DNA of 43,679 bases from a virus, in IMG/VR virus record IMGVR_UViG_3300038563_000002, positions 1 to 43,679 of that record; one strand, given 5' to 3'. Every line of letters begins with the position of its first letter. Position 1 is the first letter of the stretch. Made by a program: the position numbers and the translations under genes. The notes beneath the pieces were generated by a model. That model was not told where the DNA came from. It ran no database searches and saw only the letters and a list, made by a program, of their open reading frames with translations. Of this stretch, positions 7,481 to 14,367 are shown piece by piece.

Positions 7481-8833
7481 TTATTTGGTCAGGCCCATCG
7501 CTACTGCTACCTCTTGCGGTGGCATGTTGTCCCACTGTTCCCTGTTGCGCCAGCACCAAACCCGCGCCGTCTTCCACACCCCACCTTCTGCTGTGAAGTT
7601 GATCATTCTCAGTTGCGAGTGGCCTAGCCGCTCGAGTGCAGCCGGCAGTGTGCGTGCGTTAAGTCGGGTACCTTTCAGCACAGCGCTGTAGGCAGTATCC
7701 AACTGTGGGATCATGTCCATGATGCGCCCTATATCCTTGTCGAATGGCGGCGCGTGCTCTTGAATAAGGTCTTCGATCAGGCACACCAGGTCGCCGCGCG
7801 CTGCTGTTTGCATAGCCCGCGCTGCTGCCGTTTGTGGTACTGGCGCGTGCGGGTCCCAGTCCTTTGGAAACTTCCAGGTGGCCAGGATCTGTGCCAGCGC
7901 CCCGGCGCCAGGCCCGTCGATCCACTCGACCAGCTCCTTGTAGTAGGCATCATCGCGGCGAGGCTCGAGGCAGCGCAGCACCGCGATACGACCGTCGTTC
8001 TCCATCAGCGGTAGCGCATCGTCGTGGTTGGTGGTTACGACGAAGTGCGCTACGTTGCGAATCTCTTTGGACGCCCGGTTCTTGCCCTCGAACTGGATGT
8101 CTTCCTCGGAAATCTGGCTCTTGAAGTTCTCATAGCCATCTACTTTCTCAGACCGGGCCATTTCGTTGATGAAGACGATTCGTTTGTGCTCAATCGCATC
8201 ATCGAAGTTCTTCTGCAGTTGCTTGCCAGTACACCCGCCTACCAACGGCTTGCCAAACACTTTGGTTAGCAGCCGTTGCATCAGGTTCTTGCCCACGCGG
8301 CCATACTTGGAATAGAACAGTACCGCGGTCGGCATCTTGATTTCCGGCGTCTGGTACAGCTGTGCCAGCCAGCACAGAAAGAAGGTTACGCCCACTACAT
8401 CGCCACCGGATAGATACATCAAGTGCTGCGCCAAAATTGCGATGCTGTCAGCCGTGGCAGTCGTATCACGCTCGGCCATGGTTTGCTTCAGCACATGCCA
8501 GCGGTTGAATACTTCCGGGTTGTCGTCATTCTCTGGAAGGCTGGTTGGCTCCATCACCAGCCGGCGAACCACCCGGCGCTGCGGATCGTTCCAGCTCCAC
8601 CATATTTCACCAGCCGCCATGCGTTTCTCGGTCGGTGGTTCGGCCTCGGTCTTGCCGGGAACCTCAATCAAGATATCGCCGTAGTGCTTGGCGCAGTACT
8701 GGGTAAACCCATCCTTGCCCAGCTCGTCACCCGATCCGATATGGTAGGCGACTGTCCTACTGGCCGTAACCAACATCACAAAATCCTCCGAAATGTACTT
8801 CAGGATTTCGCGAGATTCGTGGTCGATTTTCAT
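7481..8833 (-). CDS. SF3-type replicative helicase (D5/DUF5906-like)
   Basis: The 450-aa protein has a superfamily 3 AAA+ helicase core. The Walker A-like loop is KYGRVGKN (K near residue 182), the Walker B region is RIVFINEM, and a sensor 1 or motif C-like FVVTTNHDDALP with a trailing arginine (GRIAVLRC) follows. This matches the DUF5906/D5 family of phage replicative helicases. It would unwind the fork for the family A polymerase. Primase activity is not in this chain but in the adjacent prim-pol gene upstream, so the usual primase-helicase fusion is split. Start: ATG 8833 with GGTGA upstream, or GTG 8845 (four more residues); I slightly favour the ATG. Confidence 0.85.
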   Translation of the reverse strand: MKIDHESREILKYISEDFVMLVTASRTVAYHIGSGDELGKDGFTQYCAKHYGDILIEVPGKTEAEPPTEKRMAAGEIWWSWNDPQRRVVRRLVMEPTSLPENDDNPEVFNRWHVLKQTMAERDTTATADSIAILAQHLMYLSGGDVVGVTFFLCWLAQLYQTPEIKMPTAVLFYSKYGRVGKNLMQRLLTKVFGKPLVGGCTGKQLQKNFDDAIEHKRIVFINEMARSEKVDGYENFKSQISEEDIQFEGKNRASKEIRNVAHFVVTTNHDDALPLMENDGRIAVLRCLEPRRDDAYYKELVEWIDGPGAGALAQILATWKFPKDWDPHAPVPQTAAARAMQTAARGDLVCLIEDLIQEHAPPFDKDIGRIMDMIPQLDTAYSAVLKGTRLNARTLPAALERLGHSQLRMINFTAEGGVWKTARVWCWRNREQWDNMPPQEVAVAMGLTK

Positions 8834-8854
8834 ATTGTCACCCACGTCAAGCCA

Positions 8855-9706
8855 TTAGCTAGGAGTAATTTCGAGGCGCGCTCTGGCAATCTCATCACAC
8901 AACCACCGCCATCCGCGTTCTCGAGGCTTCTCCCCCAGGGTCCCGTACCATACAACCTTGGCAATGGACTCGTCACTGAGTTTTTCGGGTATGGTTTTTG
9001 ATTTTCGCAAACGCAATCGAATAAGGGTATTGAGCAGCAGCCAGATAGAACGGGACCGGTCGCCGGGGGTCACTGTGCCAGCCAAAATGTTATAAAGCAG
9101 CGGGTTGACGGCCTTCAAAGCTACCTGCAAGGCGAACAGATCCTCAGACGTGTTCGGGAATGCGGTCAGGGCTTGCTCTGGCGTGACGCCAGCGCTGTCG
9201 ATGCTGCGTTGGCGTACTTCTGCCAGGTATTGCGTCGCCCACGCTGGAGCGTCCTGTAGCGGCCCCTGGCACAACCACTTGTACTGGAAGCCGTTCGGGT
9301 GCCGGGAAGGGGGCGCTACCGTCAGGCCAGCCGACAAGACATCGATCTTGCCACTGTACCCACACTGGATACGCCGGCCCACCGGGCAAGACTCTGGCTT
9401 ACGGTAATAAAAATGCGCGCCCTTATTCGTTAATACTATATTGGCACAACGCTCGGGCGTCAGGCTCATCGCTTCCTTCACGGCCTCCGGGCTGTCGCAG
9501 TCGATCACCAGTAGTCCGGACGGTTCGAGCAGCAGCCCGCAGTCCAGGTTGGGGGTGATCACCCACGGTTGCATGAATGCTTCCGTGAACGGGGCGCGCA
9601 GATCCACCAGCTGCTTCCACCGTACGGTAGGGCGCGGCGGTTTGGTGGCGGCTACCAACGGGATCGGCAGCCAGCCTTGTGCCAGGTAGGAACGGGGATC
9701 GCTCAC
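8855..9706 (-). CDS. Bifunctional primase/polymerase (prim-pol) domain protein
   Basis: The 283-aa protein matches the prim-pol family (Pfam Prim-Pol, AEP superfamily). Catalytic acidic residues D69 and D71 are in LLVIDCDSPEA, H98 in GAHFYYRKP, a third acidic residue D122 in GKIDVLSAG, and the following APPSRHPNG loop is typical. It should synthesise primers at the fork. The chain ends with a helical region (residues about 200-283) but carries no helicase. The start is GTG at 9706, directly abutting the stop of the 52-aa gene (TAAGTG), with GGGAG upstream. It is separated by about 20 bp from the SF3 helicase gene and surely works with it. Confidence 0.88.
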   Translation of the reverse strand: MSDPRSYLAQGWLPIPLVAATKPPRPTVRWKQLVDLRAPFTEAFMQPWVITPNLDCGLLLEPSGLLVIDCDSPEAVKEAMSLTPERCANIVLTNKGAHFYYRKPESCPVGRRIQCGYSGKIDVLSAGLTVAPPSRHPNGFQYKWLCQGPLQDAPAWATQYLAEVRQRSIDSAGVTPEQALTAFPNTSEDLFALQVALKAVNPLLYNILAGTVTPGDRSRSIWLLLNTLIRLRLRKSKTIPEKLSDESIAKVVWYGTLGEKPRERGWRWLCDEIARARLEITPS

Positions 9707-9865
9707 TTATTCTTGCTCCCATTCCACCATCAGCCAGTAATCCTTTGCCCGGTTCGCATGGCACCGCGCCAGGCCGTATGCACCCACACGGATGCAGGCT
9801 GAAGCACTGGCGCCTTCGGTGCGGGCGTTCAGGTAGAACCAGTAGGTGCCCTTGGTTGGTTTCAT
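9707..9865 (-). CDS. Small hypothetical protein (52 aa)
   Basis: A 52-aa reading frame starts at ATG 9865 in an ATGA overlap with the upstream gene and ends directly against the prim-pol start, so it is very likely translated by coupling. The sequence (start MKPTKGTYWFYLNARTEG, end DYWLMVEWEQE) is rich in aromatic residues and looks like one small beta-rich domain. A longer frame to 9946 exists but lacks a good start. No function is recognised; the position between a 222-aa unknown and the primase suggests a link to replication only by neighbourhood. Confidence 0.65.
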   Translation of the reverse strand: MKPTKGTYWFYLNARTEGASASACIRVGAYGLARCHANRAKDYWLMVEWEQE

Positions 9866-10530
9866 ACATATTCCACTTCGATTTCGTGGGACTTCATGTA
9901 TTCCTCCATGCGGGCAACCTGTCCATAGCTTTTGTTCATCGTCCAACTCCCTACGGCCAGAATCTTGCAGCCTCGCATGCCGTACATTTGATCAACCATA
10001 TGGATGTAGCGCCACGTCTTCGGCAGCTGGGTTCTTTGGGCGTAGGCGCGTGCTTGTGCGTGCGACGGCGCCATCAGGTAGATCCATCCGTTTGCGTTAG
10101 GAGTAAACGCCGCTTCGTTGCTTCGGATCTCGTCGTGAATCACCACCATAGGCCCGTCACCCTTACCTGTCAGGCCGACTTCATACATCACGGTGCCGTG
10201 CGTCATCATACGTTCTTCAAGCGCGCTAAAGTCGGTGAGTGCCATAAGCTTCATCGCTTGCTTGTACCACTCCGACTGCAGCCAGGACTTATCCAGGTTT
10301 CGGCCCTGCACGTACGCCTCGCGCTTGCGCAGCTTCTCGATGGCGTCGTGTACCAGCGTGCCCCGCTCCAATGCGGTCATGGGGCGCACGCCATGCACAG
10401 ATTTGTCTATACCGGCAACCAGATCCCAAGCCCGTACCCATTCCTCCACCATGTTGCAAGTATCAGACACTGGCGTTTGTGGGTTCATCAGCGCCCGGAT
10501 TTCATCAGTCCAGTCAGCAAAGCTTTTCAT
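9862..10530 (-). CDS. Hypothetical early protein (222 aa)
   Basis: I do not recognise this 222-aa protein. The N-terminal 70 residues look helical (SFADWTDEIRALM..., TALERGTLVHDAIEKLRKRE). The central part has beta-like stretches (GPMVVIHDEIRSNEAAF), and a C-terminal segment IYLMAPSHAQARAYAQRT resembles a small ligand- or nucleic-acid-binding element, without a named motif. The start ATG 10530 overlaps the stop of the upstream HTH/zinc gene (ATGA), and its own stop overlaps the next start the same way. It is thus part of a coupled series leading into the replication genes. Confidence 0.7.
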   Translation of the reverse strand: MKSFADWTDEIRALMNPQTPVSDTCNMVEEWVRAWDLVAGIDKSVHGVRPMTALERGTLVHDAIEKLRKREAYVQGRNLDKSWLQSEWYKQAMKLMALTDFSALEERMMTHGTVMYEVGLTGKGDGPMVVIHDEIRSNEAAFTPNANGWIYLMAPSHAQARAYAQRTQLPKTWRYIHMVDQMYGMRGCKILAVGSWTMNKSYGQVARMEEYMKSHEIEVEYV

Positions 10531-11297
10531 TGTTCAGCCCTCTTCTTCAAGCCCACGGCAGTGATCGCGCCGCACTGCGGACAGTACTTGGCCACCGATG
10601 TTACCTTGGCATGGCACAGTGGATTGGTGCAGTCTATACAGCCCTTGCGCCCCGACGTACCACGCGGGATCTTCAGCCCATACTTGGCGTCCAGCTCCAG
10701 CACTTTGTCCAGCCGGATGCCCAACAGATCGGCTATACGCTTGGTGCCTACCTGGCCAGCCGCTATGTGCTTGCGGATCAGCTTTACACGCGCTGCCTCT
10801 TGGTCGGCGCGGTTGATCTGCCGATAGGGGTCAGCTCGCGGATCCTTCTCGAAGTGGGAATACAGCAGGCGTTGCAACAGGCTGTTACTGCACCCAAGCT
10901 TCTGGCACATACCCTTCTTGGTCTTCACCGTGCCCATCAGGGCGTCGATAGTCGCCACCAGTTGCGTGTCGCTTTGCTTGGTATAGCGCAGGGCGGCGGC
11001 GCCGTTGAGCTGTGCCTTGGTCGGTGCTGCCTTGGTACGCCTGGCAATGCCAGCCTCGCGTAGTTCGTGGTTGGGCGGCGCTGCCTTGCCTACCGGGAAC
11101 GACCACAGCGGGTTGTTGAACGCGACGGCCGTTTCGCCTGGCTCGAACTCCTTGACCACGCCGCCGCGCGCCACAAACTCGTCCACCTGGCGCTGCAGTT
11201 CCTCACTGGCCGTCAGCACACGCGGCCGGGGTTGCAGCTCAGCCCAGCTATCGGGGGCGACATACACGTCGTCCTCCGAGTACAGAACTTCGGTCAT
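10527..11297 (-). CDS. Probable DNA-binding protein with HTH region and C-terminal zinc ribbon
   Basis: The 256-aa protein carries two likely helix-turn-helix stretches in its middle part (about residues 115-200: KKGMCQKLGCSNSLLQRLLY and GTKRIADLLGIRLDKVLELD). A C-terminal four-cysteine zinc ribbon follows (CIDCTNPLC ... KYCPQCGA). The N-terminal 100 residues are loosely structured. This suggests a DNA-binding or transcription-regulating protein made early, ahead of the replication genes; the target is unknown. I chose ATG 11297 because GGAGAG lies upstream and the ATGA overlaps the stop of a tiny membrane peptide. The frame is open further upstream but there encodes the shadow of that peptide gene. 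Confidence 0.7.
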   Translation of the reverse strand: MTEVLYSEDDVYVAPDSWAELQPRPRVLTASEELQRQVDEFVARGGVVKEFEPGETAVAFNNPLWSFPVGKAAPPNHELREAGIARRTKAAPTKAQLNGAAALRYTKQSDTQLVATIDALMGTVKTKKGMCQKLGCSNSLLQRLLYSHFEKDPRADPYRQINRADQEAARVKLIRKHIAAGQVGTKRIADLLGIRLDKVLELDAKYGLKIPRGTSGRKGCIDCTNPLCHAKVTSVAKYCPQCGAITAVGLKKRAEQ

Positions 11298-11386
11298 GAT
11301 AGCGCTCTCCAGATTTCGATAGAGAACAAGGATAGGACGACGGCGCCGCACACTATCCAGATTTGAATGTCGTTCTTGGTGATCAT
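11294..11386 (-). CDS. Tiny single-helix membrane peptide (30 aa)
   Basis: A 30-aa frame begins MITKNDIQIWIVCGAVVLSL and ends IEIWRALS. It has a short polar head, one membrane helix of about 17 residues and a positive C-terminal turn. GGGAG lies about 8 nt before the ATG, and the stop overlaps the start of the HTH/zinc gene (ATGA), so it is probably translated and coupled. The function is unknown. It is one of five such peptides in this early block. Confidence 0.6.
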   Translation of the reverse strand: MITKNDIQIWIVCGAVVLSLFSIEIWRALS

Positions 11387-11388
11387 GG

Positions 11389-11601
11389 TCAAGCTCCCGC
11401 GTATTCGTTTTTGTCGGTTATCCGGTTGATGGCCTTGGCTGTTTCGGTCACGGCCATCATTACGTCCAGCGATTCGATTTTCAAATGGCCACGCACTATC
11501 GCCTGCAACGTGGATCTAGGCGTTAGGCGCAGCGGCGATACATACGGGCCTACTACATATCGCCACAACTGTGCCGGGGTAAAGTCAGGCCGGTGGTCCA
11601 C
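11389..11601 (-). CDS. Small hypothetical protein (70 aa)
   Basis: The 70-aa product starts at GTG 11601 (first residues MDHRPDFTPAQLWRYVVGPY), with AAGGAAG upstream. It contains a helical C-terminal part (ESLDVMMAVTETAKAINRIT). It overlaps the upstream membrane peptide by 17 nt and ends 2 nt before the next one. Segments such as TPRSTLQAIVRGHL could form a small DNA-binding helix pair, but no motif is firm. No function is assigned. Confidence 0.6.
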   Translation of the reverse strand: MDHRPDFTPAQLWRYVVGPYVSPLRLTPRSTLQAIVRGHLKIESLDVMMAVTETAKAINRITDKNEYAGA

Positions 11602-11698
11602 GGGGTTTCTTCCTTGCTGGCCTCACCAGCTCATGCAGTACCACCAGCACAATCAAGCACACCAATAGTCCATAAAATGCCCTATGCGCCCGGTTCAT
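11585..11698 (-). CDS. Tiny membrane peptide with basic tail (37 aa)
   Basis: A 37-aa frame begins MNRAHRAFYGLLVCLIVLVV and ends with the strongly basic, proline-rich RPARKKPRGPPA. It has one clear membrane helix and a cytoplasmic-type positive tail. It overlaps the end of the 117-aa gene by 17 nt and the start of the 70-aa gene by 17 nt. The ribosome-binding site is weak, so expression would rely on coupling; confidence is lower than for its siblings. Confidence 0.45.
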   Translation of the reverse strand: MNRAHRAFYGLLVCLIVLVVLHELVRPARKKPRGPPA

Positions 11699-12035
11699 GC
11701 TTGCACGCGATCAGCAATCGTATCTTGGCGGGGAGTACCCCGGCCGGGGTTTCGCCCATGGCCTGCACCTCGCCACCGTCAGGACACAGCTCACGCAAGG
11801 CTGCTGAGCACTGGCCAACCATGTCGTTGATGTCGGTACCCGAACAGTCCAGCTGTGCGACGATCTTGGGGTATTCCGTGTTGTCGAGGATGGTGGACTT
11901 GACCACGGTATCGGTGCCAGTGCTGGCCGCAACGTAGGAATAGGAGTCGGCTCGCGCCTGTCCGTTGTACAACCACAGTGCAGCAATGGCCAGGGCAATC
12001 GCGCAGATGGTCAACCAATAAGCGGTGGTCTTCAT
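11682..12035 (-). CDS. Exported or membrane-anchored hypothetical protein (117 aa)
   Basis: The 117-aa product has an N-terminal signal or anchor (YWLTICAIALAIAALWLY, residues about 6-24) followed by an AxA-like site (QARADS). A periplasmic-type domain with four cysteines (QLDCSG, GQCSA, ELCPD, IACKH) could form two disulfides. It is a small exported early protein of unknown role; envelope interference or superinfection exclusion would fit but is only inference. The ATG overlaps the stop of the 90-aa gene (ATGA). No lipobox is seen, so it differs from the lipoprotein at 14049. Confidence 0.65.
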   Translation of the reverse strand: MKTTAYWLTICAIALAIAALWLYNGQARADSYSYVAASTGTDTVVKSTILDNTEYPKIVAQLDCSGTDINDMVGQCSAALRELCPDGGEVQAMGETPAGVLPAKIRLLIACKHEPGA

Positions 12036-12304
12036 GGCTTGGTATCCTTGATCGGATCTACGGGGGTCGCAGGGACCAGCTTCTCCAGGTCCTCGATACG
12101 TTTCTTTGCAACGTCCAGCTCGTCCGCTTTTGCATTAACGCCGTCTTCCAGTGACTTGGTTTGAGTAGAGTTGGTGGTGATCAGTTGCGACCGCTCGGTT
12201 TCGTGGAAGGCTACAACGGCTTCGTGTGCCGCCGCGCCCATCCACTCGCCCGTTGGGTCGTAAACCATGCCTTTGGGCGTCCACTTATAACGATTGATTC
12301 TCAC
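12032..12304 (-). CDS. Hypothetical coiled-coil protein (90 aa)
   Basis: The 90-aa product starts at GTG 12304, with AGAGGTG upstream. The first 30 residues (RINRYKWTPKGMVYDPTGEW) look compact. Residues about 45-75 form a coiled coil (KSLEDGVNAKADELDVAKKR, then IEDLEKL), and the tail is proline-rich (PATPVDPIKDTKP). It lies between the pentapeptide-repeat gene and the exported protein, with an ATGA overlap to the latter. The function is unknown; a small scaffold or inhibitor is possible. Confidence 0.65.
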   Translation of the reverse strand: MRINRYKWTPKGMVYDPTGEWMGAAAHEAVVAFHETERSQLITTNSTQTKSLEDGVNAKADELDVAKKRIEDLEKLVPATPVDPIKDTKP

Positions 12305-12314
12305 ATAACACCTC

Positions 12315-12875
12315 TTATTTCGTCGGTACAGCAGGCGATACTTCGATGATGGTTTGCAGAATGGGCTTCCAGACTACCCACCAGGCAGCGGCTCGATCGT
12401 CCATCTGTGCTATCTCGCCTAAAGAAAACGCCCACCACTCGCTAATCAAATGCAGCTGGCACCCTACCTGCATGTGAGTAGTGGTATAACTCACAGGCCA
12501 GTAATCAGCCTGGATAGACTTGATGTTTTGCATGTTGCCGACTATACCTAAGATCGAGGCTACTCCGGCCAGGTTGGCACGGGTTAGGTTGGCATCGGTT
12601 AGGTTGGCACGGGTTAGGTTGGCATCGGTTAGGTCGGCATCGGTTAGGTTGGCATCGGTTAGGTTGGCACGGGTTAGGTTGGCACGGGTTAGGTTGGCAC
12701 GGGTTAGGTTGGCATAGGTTAGGTTGGCACGGGTTAGGTTGGCATAGGTTAGGTTGGCATCGGTTAGGTCGGCACCGCGCAGGTCGGCACGGACGCCCTG
12801 CTCGTGGTCCGACGACAGCCACAATGCATGCTGTGCCAGGACTTCTTTCAGTTCGTCAGCGGTAAAGGTTTTCAT
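12315..12875 (-). CDS. Pentapeptide-repeat protein
   Basis: The 186-aa protein has a short N-terminal helical cap (MKTFTADELKEVLAQHALWL). Fifteen consecutive pentapeptides follow at about residues 27-101, with consensus A(N/D)LT(R/D/Y). This forms a right-handed quadrilateral beta-helix by family rule. A C-terminal domain (about 105-186) follows with a QADYWPVSYTTTHMQVGC stretch and tryptophans, a tail I have seen paired with phage pentapeptide repeats. Known relatives include gyrase-protecting DNA mimics (Qnr/MfpA), but this repeat face mixes Arg and Asp, so DNA mimicry is not assured. The repeats are nearly identical at DNA level. The ribosome-binding site is weak (AGCGAG). Confidence 0.85.
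   Translation of the reverse strand: MKTFTADELKEVLAQHALWLSSDHEQGVRADLRGADLTDANLTYANLTRANLTYANLTRANLTRANLTRANLTDANLTDADLTDANLTRANLTDANLTRANLAGVASILGIVGNMQNIKSIQADYWPVSYTTTHMQVGCQLHLISEWWAFSLGEIAQMDDRAAAWWVVWKPILQTIIEVSPAVPTK
12571..12795. repeat. Tandem 15-bp coding repeat, 15 units
   Basis: Fifteen 15-bp units encode the pentapeptides. The thirteen at 12571-12765 match aggttggca-nnn-ggtt almost perfectly. Differences fall in one codon, read on the coding strand as CGT, GAT or TAT (Arg, Asp, Tyr), plus one Asn-to-Asp change. Third-position identity implies recent expansion or gene conversion. Confidence 0.95.
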
Positions 12876-12889
12876 GGTGTGCTCGCTTG

Positions 12890-13405
12890 CTAGATTACTG
12901 GTTGTTTGGTATAGAGGGCGCGCACTCGGTAGCCCTTACCTTTGAGCCTAGCCGCCTCCCCGCCATTGTCAATGTTTGTCCAGTCTATTTCTTCATCAGG
13001 CGCCATAGAGAAAGGAGCGGCTGACGCTTGCCATTGTGCTGGCACAGTGGGTTGGTCCAGCGCCCACAGCAGGCGGTCGCGCAGCCCTTCGGCGTCGTCG
13101 TACGTGCGCCCTACCACGGCCACCCGGCCCATCCAGATCTCTTCGCCCATGACATGGATCTCGGACATGAACGTCTTGTCGGTATAGACCACCTCCCCGC
13201 TGTCGTCGATGTCGATATGCTCGCACCGCTCCACTTCGGCGGTATCGCCTGCGACAAATCGTAATTTCTCAGTGTTCATAATTCTGTTCCTTGCGTAGTC
13301 CGAAAGCCCGTGCTCCGGCACCATGATGCGGCAGCCGTCACACCAGTAGTATTCCATGCCCGCGCAGCTGTACGTCATAGCCAAGCTGCACACGGGGCAC
13401 TTCAT
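12890..13405 (-). CDS. Hypothetical protein with N-terminal zinc ribbon (171 aa)
   Basis: The 171-aa frame starts after a strong GAGGAAGGA. The first 35 residues form a zinc ribbon (MKCPVC ... YYWCDGCRIMVPEHG), with CPxC and CxxC knuckles. The rest, from about residue 43, is an acidic domain (DIDDSGEVVYTDKTFMSEIH, GRTYDDAEGLRDRLLWAL) with no motif I know. An internal ATG at codon 43 (start MNTEKLRF) has its own AAGGAA 8 nt upstream, so a shorter second product lacking the zinc ribbon may also be made. The stop lies 14 bp before the pentapeptide-repeat gene. Confidence 0.65.
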   Translation of the reverse strand: MKCPVCSLAMTYSCAGMEYYWCDGCRIMVPEHGLSDYARNRIMNTEKLRFVAGDTAEVERCEHIDIDDSGEVVYTDKTFMSEIHVMGEEIWMGRVAVVGRTYDDAEGLRDRLLWALDQPTVPAQWQASAAPFSMAPDEEIDWTNIDNGGEAARLKGKGYRVRALYTKQPVI

Positions 13406-13602
13406 TGTGGTCCTTCCTCAGTTGGTGCATAGAAGTAATCGCGATAGCATTCCACGATTGTGTAGACGGAATCCTCTATCGTCTGAAACGATGGGCGTCC
13501 CTTGGTGCTGACGCGAGCGATGTCATTGCCCAGGGCGATGATCACGGTACACTCCCCGTCAGGCTCTGGCACACAGGCCCAGTGCGGTTTAGTGAACAAC
13601 AT
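13402..13602 (-). CDS. Small hypothetical protein (66 aa)
   Basis: The 66-aa product starts at ATG 13602, with GGGGAGT upstream (MLFTKPHWACVPEPDGECTV). It contains IIALGNDIARVSTKGRPSFQ and ends DYFYAPTEEGPQ, an alpha/beta look. The start overlaps the upstream gene by 14 nt and the stop overlaps the zinc-ribbon gene (ATGA). A longer frame upstream is only the shadow of the neighbouring gene. The function is unknown. Confidence 0.6.
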   Translation of the reverse strand: MLFTKPHWACVPEPDGECTVIIALGNDIARVSTKGRPSFQTIEDSVYTIVECYRDYFYAPTEEGPQ

Positions 13603-13858
13603 GGCCAGTACTCCCCATGGTTGCCAGGATTTGGTGCTGTGCCTCGCGCCAGGCCCACCAGGCGGCATTGACCATGCCCGTGGTCAGGAGGTTATCGATA
13701 GGCGCATGGGTTGGGAAGTTGAACAGATAGCTTTCCTCGTCTATCCGGTGGTCAGACATGACCTTGAGCAGGTCGGCCAGATCGGAGGTCAGCTCCATCT
13801 TAGCCACCGCCATCACGCTCTTGGTATAGGCCAGCTCGAACGCTTCACGCGTACTCAT
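13589..13858 (-). CDS. Small hypothetical protein (89 aa)
   Basis: The 89-aa product begins MSTREAFELAYTKSVMAVAK and is largely helical. It has a tryptophan-rich C-terminal part (NAAWWAWREAQHQ) seen in many short early phage proteins whose role is unknown. The ATG at 13858 has GGAGT 8 nt upstream and overlaps the stop of a tiny membrane peptide (ATGA). A TTG-started extension to 13906 is less likely. Confidence 0.65.
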   Translation of the reverse strand: MSTREAFELAYTKSVMAVAKMELTSDLADLLKVMSDHRIDEESYLFNFPTHAPIDNLLTTGMVNAAWWAWREAQHQILATMGSTGHVVH

Positions 13859-13935
13859 GGGTAGATACTCCACAGTACCATCAGGACAATGTAGCCAAGG
13901 CCGCAAGCCAGGCCAATTAGAATAGACTCAATCAT
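13855..13935 (-). CDS. Tiny single-helix membrane peptide (26 aa)
   Basis: A 26-aa frame, start MIESILIGLACGLGYIVLMV and end LWSIYP, is almost entirely one membrane helix with glycines spaced along one face. TGAGGG lies 8 nt before the ATG, and the stop overlaps the next gene by ATGA. It has the same design as the peptides at 11294, 13946 and 14368. Confidence 0.55.
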   Translation of the reverse strand: MIESILIGLACGLGYIVLMVLWSIYP

Positions 13936-13945
13936 AATCGTACCC

Positions 13946-14035
13946 TCAGTGTCGAATGCAAACGTAAATGTAGATAGCCAACAGCACCGGGCAAAGCGTA
14001 CCTATCACCAGGAGCCCAACCAGTTCATCACGCAT
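13946..14035 (-). CDS. Tiny single-helix membrane peptide (29 aa)
   Basis: A 29-aa frame begins MRDELVGLLVIGTLCPVLLA and ends IYIYVCIRH. It has a charged head, one membrane helix and two cysteines. GGGAGGG lies about 7-8 nt upstream of the ATG, a strong ribosome-binding site. It sits between the lipoprotein gene and the next tiny peptide with short gaps. Confidence 0.6.
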   Translation of the reverse strand: MRDELVGLLVIGTLCPVLLAIYIYVCIRH

Positions 14036-14048
14036 TTTTCAACCCTCC

Positions 14049-14363
14049 CTACGCGCACTTGATAACCATCACCCGGTTCATTGTGTTGGTCGCCCACAAC
14101 GCACTGCTACCAGATGCGGCATAGGGGGAGGCGCTGAAGCCCCCGGTGCCTGCTGTCATTGCAGTGGATTCATTACCGCCACCCAGCAGCGCATAGCCTT
14201 TCGGACAGCGTTCGCCAGCCTTTTTCATACAGGCCGTCCAGGTCTGCGCCATGCCGCTGCATTCCACTGTCAGGCCAGGCGAGCCGTCCGGTAGCATAAT
14301 GTCCTGAGTTATGGCACACCCGGCCAGGGCGCTAAATCCTACGGCCAAGAGAAGAGTTTTCAT
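14049..14363 (-). CDS. Phage-encoded lipoprotein (104 aa)
   Basis: The 104-aa product has a classic lipoprotein signal (MKTLLLAVGFSALAGC, lipobox LAGC with the modified cysteine at 16). A small exported domain with further cysteines follows (VECSG, TACMKK, ERCPKG, VIKCA) and a Gly/Ser/Ala-rich middle part. It would be tethered to a membrane facing the periplasm. An early envelope lipoprotein in a phage often blocks superinfection or DNA entry; that role is inference here. It is not placed like an Rz1 spanin, since no endolysin is adjacent. The gene lies between two tiny membrane peptide genes. Confidence 0.75.
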   Translation of the reverse strand: MKTLLLAVGFSALAGCAITQDIMLPDGSPGLTVECSGMAQTWTACMKKAGERCPKGYALLGGGNESTAMTAGTGGFSASPYAASGSSALWATNTMNRVMVIKCA

Positions 14364-14367
14364 GTCG

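Noticed and set aside
12571-12795. Regular 15-bp repeats as a CRISPR array or telomere-like DNA (GGTTAG runs)
   Set aside because: There are no unique spacers, and the repeats are in frame and encode a textbook pentapeptide-repeat protein.
11682-14363. Exported protein (11682) and lipoprotein (14049) as an Rz/Rz1 spanin pair
   Set aside because: They are 2 kb apart, not nested or adjacent, are in the early block, and the first lacks the long periplasmic coiled coil of Rz.
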